64,000 nucleotides of DNA from Methylibium sp965279545 (GTDB taxonomy: Bacteria > Pseudomonadota > Gammaproteobacteria > Burkholderiales > Burkholderiaceae_C): the NCBI RefSeq assembly GCF_965279545.1, contig NZ_OZ257250.1:3472001-3536000 (forward strand), given 5' to 3'. A model generated the notes under the pieces. That model was not told the origin of the DNA, ran no database searches, and was given only the letters and a program-made list of their open reading frames with translations. Of this stretch, positions 58,999 to 64,000 are shown piece after piece (within the stretch, counting starts at the first letter, position 1; each line of letters begins with the position of its first letter). Both the position numbers and the translations under genes were made by a program.

Positions 58999-59421
58999 TC
59001 AGAACGGCTGCAACTCCCCATTCACGATCCACGGCGTGCCGAACTTGTCGATCAGCATGCCCCAGCGCTTGGCCCAGAAGGCCGCCTGCATGGGCATGGT
59101 CACCTGGCCGCCGTCGGCCAGCGCCGCGAAGACGGCTTCGGCCTCGGCGGTGGTCGGGTAGTCGAGCGCGATCGACACGCCCTTGATGCCTTCGTACGGC
59201 GCGCCCCCCGGGCAATCGCCCGCGTAGAGCATGCCGCCGCCGGGCAGCACCAGGCGCGCGTGCAGGATGCGGTGCAGAAACTCCTTGGGCATCTGCTCGG
59301 CCATGGGCGACTCGGCGCCGCTCATCAGCACTTCGAGCTTGGCCTTCAGCGCGCGCTCGTAGAAGCGCATGGCGTCGGCGCAGTTGCCGTTGAATCCGAG
59401 GTAGGCGATGGCTTGGGTCAT
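58999..59421 (-). CDS. VOC-family protein (PhnB/3-demethylubiquinone-like)
   Basis: A 140-residue glyoxalase-fold protein: MTQAIAYLGFNGNCADAMRF, then YERALKAKLEVL and a second half with KRWGMLIDKFGTPWIVNGE. The PhnB-like branch is common beside ECF42 sigma genes. Ligand unknown. It lies 104 nt upstream of the second YCII gene on the same strand and has its own predicted ECF42-type promoter at 59488-59514. Confidence 0.9.
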   Translation of the reverse strand: MTQAIAYLGFNGNCADAMRFYERALKAKLEVLMSGAESPMAEQMPKEFLHRILHARLVLPGGGMLYAGDCPGGAPYEGIKGVSIALDYPTTAEAEAVFAALADGGQVTMPMQAAFWAKRWGMLIDKFGTPWIVNGELQPF

Positions 59422-59487
59422 GGCGTGGGCTCCTGGGTGGGTGGCAAGGGCGGGCCGTCGGGTCGGGTTCCGGGGCCTGCATGCTGA

Positions 59488-59514
59488 CGACGAACGAGCG
59501 GGGTGCGGATCGAC
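59488..59514 (-). promoter_or_regulatory. Predicted ECF42-type promoter of the VOC gene
   Basis: On the minus strand TGTCGA (59514-59509) is separated by 17 nt from CGTC (59491-59488), exactly as in the promoter at 58468-58494. The identical spacing in two upstream regions of this cluster supports a shared sigma factor. Confidence 0.72.
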
Positions 59515-59552
59515 ACGCTGCCCGGCATTTTTTAGCACGGGCCCCGCGCGGC

Positions 59553-59804
59553 TCAGCGGTAGAACGCCTCCACCTTGCCCTTGAGCTTGATCAGCAGCGG
59601 CTTGCCCTTGCGGTCCAGCGTCTTGCCGGCGGCCACCTTCACCCAGCCCTCGCTGACGCAGTACTCCTCCACGTCGGAGCGCTCCTTGTCGTTGAAGCGA
59701 ATGCCGATCTCGTGTTCGAACACGGCGGCCAGGTGATGCGGGCTGGCCGGGTCGACGGACAACCGGTCGGGCAACGGGGGAGCGGCTTGGCCTTCTTCTT
59801 TCAT
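59553..59804 (-). CDS. DUF3297 family protein
   Basis: An 83-residue protein with LPDRLSVDPASPHHLAAVFE, then HEIGIRFNDKERSDVEEYCV and KTLDRKGKPLLIKLKGKVEA. This is the DUF3297 pattern: a small conserved protein of unknown role in Proteobacteria. Its ATG (59804) follows a purine-rich leader (CAAGAGG). It is upstream of the ECF42 group on the same strand; whether it belongs to that regulon is unclear. Confidence 0.9.
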   Translation of the reverse strand: MKEEGQAAPPLPDRLSVDPASPHHLAAVFEHEIGIRFNDKERSDVEEYCVSEGWVKVAAGKTLDRKGKPLLIKLKGKVEAFYR

Positions 59805-60396
59805 GGGCGACCTCTTGTCGGGTGGCGATGGAGAGCCCCCGATTGTCGAGGACGCTCGGGCTGCAGCGATCGCCTGCCAGATGCCGGAGCGGGAGTCGCA
59901 CCGGTCGCTGCGGCCACGGCGGCTCGGGCGGAGGCGTCGGGAGGCGCCTTCATTCCCAGTCGCGCTCGGCCGCATCGAATCGGCGGGCGACCTTCGCCTC
60001 GTAGCCGTCGTTCGAAGCTGCCACCGGCGGCCGCCCGCAAGTACCGCGCGTTGCTGGCGGGGAGCGCAGTGCCGGGATGTGGTGCTCGCGCGGGAGTGAG
60101 ATGACCGCGATCGACCCTATCTAACCGGTCGCCCCTCAAGGAAGCGGTCGCTCGAATGCGTTCGACAGTCAAGGCGGATGCCCGGCGTCAGCGTTCCCCT
60201 TTTAGTGGTCGCCTAAGTCCACGCCGATGACGACAGTGCAGGGTGGGTTCAGAGAGGCCGTCTCCTCAATCAAGCGGATACCGGTCTACTGGGAGCGCGA
60301 CCCTTCGCGGGTGATGTCCGATGCGTGCACGCCGACATTTGTTACAAGCGGGCAGTCGCTGCGACAATTGCGCTCACAAACGGAGGAGAGTTCCAA
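59805..60396. other. 592-nt spacer at the left edge of the AT-richer island
   Basis: No convincing gene is visible. The left half (to about 60100) is GC-rich with shadow frames on both strands; one minus-strand frame ends in a protein-like NDGYEAKVARRFDAAERDWE that may be a decayed gene tail. From about 60150 the base composition turns towards AT and the following operon begins. The promoter of that operon should lie in 60180-60390; no clear -35/-10 pair was recognised. No attachment repeats were found by eye. Confidence 0.5.
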
Positions 60397-61116
60397 GTGG
60401 CAGACAAGCATCCCTACATGTCCGGCTCCGGTGGTGTGACGCAGCTGGTGGGTCAGCTTCGAAAGGCATTCCCTGCGACGGTTACGGCGGATACGCTGAA
60501 GAAGTTGGGCATCGCGCCGCAGAACGAATCTTTCGTTCTGAACATCATGAAGTTCATCGGAGTTCTGGACGCTGAGAACAAGAAGACGCCTGCGGCCGGG
60601 CCGGTATTCAACAAGCACGACAACACCGAGTTCCAGCAGGAGTTCGCCAAGCTGGTCACTGGCCCGTACCGCGAGCTGTTCGACCTTCATGGCGAGGACG
60701 CGTGGACGCTGCCATTGGACAAGTTGATCTCGTTCTTCCGCAATCACGACGGCACAAGCGACGTGGTCGGGAAGCGCCAAGCGACGACGTTCCAGACGTT
60801 GGCTCGAATCAGCGGCAAGCTGACGGAGGGCGTCGCCGCGACGGTGAAGTCTGCATCCAGCGGGGGTGGGGCGAAGATCGTCAAGAAGGTGTCCCCGGTC
60901 AAAAAGGCAGCGCCGGTAGCCCCGGCTCCGTCCCTGACCCCAGCGCCCGTGCACGTGCAATCGCCGGTGCAAGCCAACTCCGGCGCGGCTGGGGCTGGGA
61001 GCGTTGGTCTGACAGTTCGCATCGAGATCAACCTCCCTCCTGGCGGTGATCAAGCAACGTACGACGCGATCTTCAAGAGCATCCGCGAGAACTTGCTGAA
61101 TGGCAACGGCACTTGA
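60397..61116 (+). CDS. DUF5343-domain protein, first gene of a putative defence operon
   Basis: A 239-residue protein from GTG 60397, preceded by GGAGGAG. The first 150 residues match DUF5343: VADKHPYMSGSGGVTQLVGQ, then TADTLKKLGIAPQNESFVLN and LLGF-like helices, ending RQATTFQTLARISGKLT. A Pro/Ala/Val-rich flexible linker (about 150-205; SPVKKAAPVAPAPSLTPAPV) precedes a short C-terminal beta-rich segment (LTVRIEINLPPGGDQATYDA). The start overlaps no other gene; its stop overlaps the next gene by 17 nt. Function is unknown. The DUF5343 part is predicted to be a winged-helix-like, nucleic-acid-related domain. Confidence 0.78.
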   Translation: MADKHPYMSGSGGVTQLVGQLRKAFPATVTADTLKKLGIAPQNESFVLNIMKFIGVLDAENKKTPAAGPVFNKHDNTEFQQEFAKLVTGPYRELFDLHGEDAWTLPLDKLISFFRNHDGTSDVVGKRQATTFQTLARISGKLTEGVAATVKSASSGGGAKIVKKVSPVKKAAPVAPAPSLTPAPVHVQSPVQANSGAAGAGSVGLTVRIEINLPPGGDQATYDAIFKSIRENLLNGNGT

Positions 61117-61591
61117 TCTGTTCGAGCAGATTGTTCGGCGCACGCCTGCGCAGGAGCCCGTAGAGGAAGCTGCACCTACTGCCGATGGCAAGCCCGTCCA
61201 CCCGTTCGAGTTGCGCAATGTGCACGTAGGATTTCCGGCGAAGGTTCGGAAGCTGTTCGACGACGGGCATGGCGCTGAAGCCACGTTTCATGCGTTCAAG
61301 TACGTTGAGAAGGTAGTGCAGAAGCACACTGGCAGCGCACTGAATGGTGAGAAGCTCATGATGGCCGTCTTCAACGAGGCGAGCCCTACTGTGAAGCTGA
61401 ATGGGCTCGCAAACGTAAGCGAGCAAGACGAGCAACGGGGCTACCGGTTTATCTTTGCTGGTGCAATCGTGGCAATACGCAACCCGGGCGGGCACGAGAT
61501 CACGCTGAGCGATGACCCCGATGTGTGTCTCGATCACCTCGCCTTTGCGTCGCTACTTCTCCGACGCCTTGAGCGGGCTGGCTACAAATGA
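61100..61591 (+). CDS. TIGR02391 (Ymh-type) HEPN-like protein
   Basis: A 163-residue all-helical protein of the TIGR02391/Ymh type, with helices around VRKLFDDGHGAEATFHAFKY and NGEKLMMAVFNEASPTVKL. The motif AIRNPGGHE gives R127-N-P-G-G-H132, an R-x4-H arrangement with Asn after Arg, the catalytic signature of HEPN ribonucleases. The assignment of the family to the HEPN fold is inferred from this motif and the helical pattern. It overlaps the DUF5343 gene by 17 nt and the membrane protein gene by 4 nt, so the three are co-translated. Confidence 0.8.
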   Translation: MATALDLFEQIVRRTPAQEPVEEAAPTADGKPVHPFELRNVHVGFPAKVRKLFDDGHGAEATFHAFKYVEKVVQKHTGSALNGEKLMMAVFNEASPTVKLNGLANVSEQDEQRGYRFIFAGAIVAIRNPGGHEITLSDDPDVCLDHLAFASLLLRRLERAGYK

Positions 61592-62388
61592 CAACCATGA
61601 ACAAGGCTCTGTATGCCATTTCGTGGCTCGTTGCAGCGTATTTTGGCGTTGGTTTTGTCGCGAAGGCTGGCTTCCCACCAAGGCCCGATCTATTGATCGC
61701 TGACGCGTTCTTTGTAGCGCTCTTCCTGTTCTTCCTGTTCTTGCCCTTCTTCAACAAGATCAAGCTTGGATCTTGGCTTGAGCTTGAGCGTGAGGTCAAG
61801 GAGGCCAAGAAGGAAGCTTCGGCTGCAAAGGAGGAGCTGCGGGAGTTCAAGGCAGAGGTGCGCAATTCGCTGTCCGTCGTATCGACCACGCTGAACAACC
61901 AACGTCAGCAAACGCATGTCATTGTCAACAACTCTGCACCTGAGCCGGCAACGCTTCGGGAACAGCAGCAAAAGATTGAGGAAACATTTCAAACCCCTCA
62001 GTGGGAAGCCAGAGCAGAGAAGTACGCCGTAGAGACCAAGGCTCAAGAAGACGAGGACGTGGCGTATATCTTGGCGAAGGTGCGGATAGATATTGAACGT
62101 CTTCTTCGCGCGATTCTGGGTCGACGCGTGAAGACACTTTCCTCTAGTGCCAACATAATTCGAATGGCGAGTCTGCGGCAGCTCTTCAACGAGTTGGTGA
62201 AATCCGACTCTCAGTACGAATCACTGTATGAGTCGTTCAACTACGTGAACCGCGTGTGCAACGCCGCCATTCATGGACAGATCGTGACCAAAGATCAGGC
62301 AGCAGAGGCTCTGAAGCTCGGCGCGCTGATCATCGAAGTTCTGCAGCAGCACCCGGACGGAGGCGAGACCGCCCCAGCGTTGTTTTAA
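61588..62388 (+). CDS. Membrane-anchored HEPN-like (DUF4145-type) protein
   Basis: A 266-residue protein. Two membrane helices (about residues 7-25 and 36-56) are followed by a coiled coil (about 62-110), then a helical C-terminal domain (about 150-255). That domain carries RVCNAAIHG with R222-x6-H229 and Asn in the middle, a HEPN-type catalytic motif. The region after it (AAEALKLGALIIEVLQQ) resembles DUF4145. A membrane tether joined to a HEPN domain would place RNase activity at the membrane. Its ATG overlaps the TIGR02391 stop (ATGA). Confidence 0.72.
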   Translation: MTTMNKALYAISWLVAAYFGVGFVAKAGFPPRPDLLIADAFFVALFLFFLFLPFFNKIKLGSWLELEREVKEAKKEASAAKEELREFKAEVRNSLSVVSTTLNNQRQQTHVIVNNSAPEPATLREQQQKIEETFQTPQWEARAEKYAVETKAQEDEDVAYILAKVRIDIERLLRAILGRRVKTLSSSANIIRMASLRQLFNELVKSDSQYESLYESFNYVNRVCNAAIHGQIVTKDQAAEALKLGALIIEVLQQHPDGGETAPALF

Positions 62389-62779
62389 CGCGGCCTTGGC
62401 GCCGCGTCCCGTGAGATTCAACGCCAGATCTAGCAGAGGCCGACTTGCGGCACCCGGATCGCAGCGGCTATGGCCAATCTTGAGCAGTCGTCCGCAGACA
62501 CGCTTGGCATTGCCCTCGGCAAAGTCTCCGTCTGAGTGACTGCTTTCGGGCGAGAGCGCGATTGACCGCTACTGGCCGACTACAGACGCTCAAGGTGTTG
62601 TCTTGTAAGGCGCCACGTCAGGGGGTGCGATCCTCGTTGTTAGTGCGGTCAGATGTTGCTTTTGAATCTCGAACGCCACGTTTGAACCTGTGGCGCCGGA
62701 TATTGCGCGCTACCGACTTGCACGACAATGAAACGATCACGGCAAACATCGCGTCCGTGTGTGCCTCCAAGGACTTCTC
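62389..62779. other. 391-nt spacer within the AT-richer island
   Basis: No convincing gene. A short GC stem (ACGCGGC with GCCGCGT, 62388-62407) follows the operon but lacks a T-run. The middle part (about 62530-62590) resembles the non-coding, GCGAGAGCGC/GACCGCTACTGG-type sequence seen downstream of mobile genes in other bacteria; I cannot assign it. The promoter of the next gene should be in 62640-62770. Confidence 0.45.
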
Positions 62780-63580
62780 ATGGAACTCGTCCAAGTTTTA
62801 ATCGTGGCGTTCGGAGGCAGTGTTGCCGCGCTGGCTGTTACTGCCTTCCTTGGAAAGGCGCTGATCTCGCAACTGCTGGCGCGCGAGATGGAGGGGCTGC
62901 GCAGCCGCTTGAAGGTCGAAGGCGACACGCTGGTGGAGTCGCTGAAAGCACGGTTGCAGCAGGATGCCCGCCTAGACGACAGGCAGTTTGCGCTTGCACA
63001 GGTAATGCGCCGCTACCAAGGCCCACTACTGCATGCGGTGTACGACTTACAAAGCCGCCTCTATAACATCCTTGTCAATCGTTTCTTCGACGTCTATCTA
63101 GTCGGCGGCTCGCCGACTCAGAAGCAATACGCTGCGTACAACACTTCATTTCTCATCGCCCAGTTTTTCGGATGGATAGAAATCATCCGTCAGGAAGTGC
63201 AGTTCATCGAGTTCGCCGAAGACGATAAGACTCGCCGTTTTTCGGATATTCGAGACGAAATTTACGGCCTGTGGCAGACGGATCGCTTCGGTGATCCACT
63301 GATGATCTGGGCGGGGGAGCAGCGGGGCATCGGTGAGCTGATGATCGAAATCCGGGGTGACCAGTTGACCTGCAAAGGCTATGCAACGTTTCTTAAATCG
63401 TTCGGTGCCGCTCAGGAGCAACTGGTGGATCGCCTGACGCAAGCCGTGCTGGCCAGCGCAACGAAGCAAGGAGTGCTTCACGATCGTCTGCTCGCCGTTC
63501 AGCACAAGTTGATTGAGATGCTTGAAGTGCTGGATCCGGACGGTCTTCGTTTTCGCGCAGTGTGGCGAACGAAGGCCTAG
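62780..63580 (+). CDS. Membrane-anchored protein of unknown function
   Basis: A 266-residue protein. One N-terminal membrane helix (about residues 3-30) and a short coiled coil (about 38-65) are followed by a mostly helical cytoplasmic domain with WIEIIRQEVQFIEFAEDDKT and RDEIYGLWQTDRFGDPLMIW. I recall similar proteins scattered in Pseudomonas and Burkholderiales islands with no assigned function. The ATG at 62780 is used; an upstream in-frame start lacks a ribosome site. It could be an independent cargo gene of the island. Confidence 0.7.
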   Translation: MELVQVLIVAFGGSVAALAVTAFLGKALISQLLAREMEGLRSRLKVEGDTLVESLKARLQQDARLDDRQFALAQVMRRYQGPLLHAVYDLQSRLYNILVNRFFDVYLVGGSPTQKQYAAYNTSFLIAQFFGWIEIIRQEVQFIEFAEDDKTRRFSDIRDEIYGLWQTDRFGDPLMIWAGEQRGIGELMIEIRGDQLTCKGYATFLKSFGAAQEQLVDRLTQAVLASATKQGVLHDRLLAVQHKLIEMLEVLDPDGLRFRAVWRTKA

Positions 63581-63613
63581 TCCGGCGGTAGAGCGCAAGG
63601 AACTGGGCCGCCG

Positions 63614-64000
63614 TCAGCGCGCAGCCGCATCCCGCCACTCCACCGCCCCAAACCCATCCGCCCCGAGCAGCGTGTAGTACACCCCCACGGTGCCCAGCGT
63701 CTGCGTGCGGCTGCCGATCACCGGGTAGTCCGCGTCGCGGTGCGACCAGACGTACTTGACGCTCACCGCGTGCCGCTTGTAGAGCCGCCAGGTGAAGGCG
63801 GTGTCCACGCGCGAGATGTTGTCGCGCCCGGCCGAGCGGTTGGCAATGCTGCCCAGGAAGTACTTCTGGGCCGATACGTCGATGGAGCTGCTCGCTCCGC
63901 TGATCAAACGCAGCGCCAGGCTCAGGCGCGGCGCCACGCCGTAGTGGTAGTCGCGGTCGTCGGTCGTGCGGCGCGAGGTGCTGGCCGCGGAGTAGCCCAG
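63614..64000 (-). CDS. C-terminal part of an outer-membrane beta-barrel protein, 5' end outside window
   Basis: At least 128 codons; the frame enters from the right edge without a stop and ends at 63614. Alternating hydrophobic and polar residues (RLSLALRLISGASSSIDVSA, then FTWRLYKRHAVSVKYVWSHR) and aromatic girdle residues (YVWS, YYTLL) suggest beta-strands of a barrel protein. The C-terminus ends VEWRDAAAR, not the classical Phe, so membership is moderately certain. Its start cannot be defined here. Confidence 0.65.
   Translation of the reverse strand: MGYSAASTSRRTTDDRDYHYGVAPRLSLALRLISGASSSIDVSAQKYFLGSIANRSAGRDNISRVDTAFTWRLYKRHAVSVKYVWSHRDADYPVIGSRTQTLGTVGVYYTLLGADGFGAVEWRDAAAR

Noticed and set aside
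59940..60020. Short minus-strand frame ending NDGYEAKVARRFDAAERDWE
   Set aside because: Looks protein-like but only 24 codons from the nearest start and without ribosome site; possibly a decayed gene tail.

Overview
This window is a GC-rich stretch of a betaproteobacterial chromosome, most likely Burkholderiales of the Rubrivivax/Leptothrix/Methylibium type. That placement is inferred from gene order and protein character, not from a search. The core is the replication-origin cluster: mnmE, yidC, yidD, rnpA and rpmH read leftwards, and dnaA, dnaN and gyrB read rightwards. DnaA boxes lie on both sides of dnaA.

Layout. 0-2.6 kb: a truncated HlyD-type adaptor, a 54-residue peptide with a double-glycine leader, and a LuxR-type regulator with an altered ligand pocket, which together look like a peptide export and signalling locus. 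2.6-10 kb: mostly leftward metabolic and transport genes (GNAT, a NatAB-like ABC exporter, a secreted peptidase, TauE, GMC oxidoreductase, MarC). 10.3-16.7 kb: a glycine-rich RRM protein, a kdsD-kdsC-lptC lipopolysaccharide operon followed by an SDR gene, a CPA2 antiporter and apt. 16.8-27.2 kb: a cNMP-binding protein and the origin cluster.

27.3-39.2 kb is an accessory island directly behind gyrB. Its main part is a composite defence operon, hsdM-fic-hsdS-SIR2-hsdR, whose fic/hsdS and hsdS/SIR2 junctions are 4-nt overlaps. Behind it come a conserved small protein, a methyltransferase remnant, a XRE-ImmA/IrrE plus PIN module and a fic remnant; both remnants carry internal deletions. 39.3-48.7 kb: a cNMP-binding/thioredoxin-reductase-like fusion, LysR/DoxX, a DUF1127-type gene and a DUF4242 gene that share a duplicated leader next to a BTAD regulator, an MBL-fold lipoprotein, and EamA/LysR.

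48.7-56.1 kb: a polyamine-type binding protein translationally coupled to a GGDEF diguanylate cyclase, then a group (FAD hydroxylase, DUF883, PaaK-like ligase, universal stress protein) with three FNR/ANR-type sites. 56.1-59.8 kb: an ECF42-type sigma factor with SRPBCC, two DGPF/YCII, VOC and DUF3297 genes. Two upstream regions there carry the same bipartite motif with identical 17-bp spacing. 60.4-63.6 kb: a visibly more AT-rich island with a three-gene overlapping operon (DUF5343, a TIGR02391 HEPN-like protein, a membrane-anchored HEPN-like protein), a candidate RNase-based defence system, plus an orphan membrane protein. The window ends inside an outer-membrane beta-barrel gene.

The best candidates for undescribed biology are the DUF5343/double-HEPN operon, the Fic and SIR2 genes built into a type I restriction operon, and the LuxR/double-glycine micropeptide/HlyD locus. 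No rRNA, tRNA, CRISPR array or insertion sequence was recognised.
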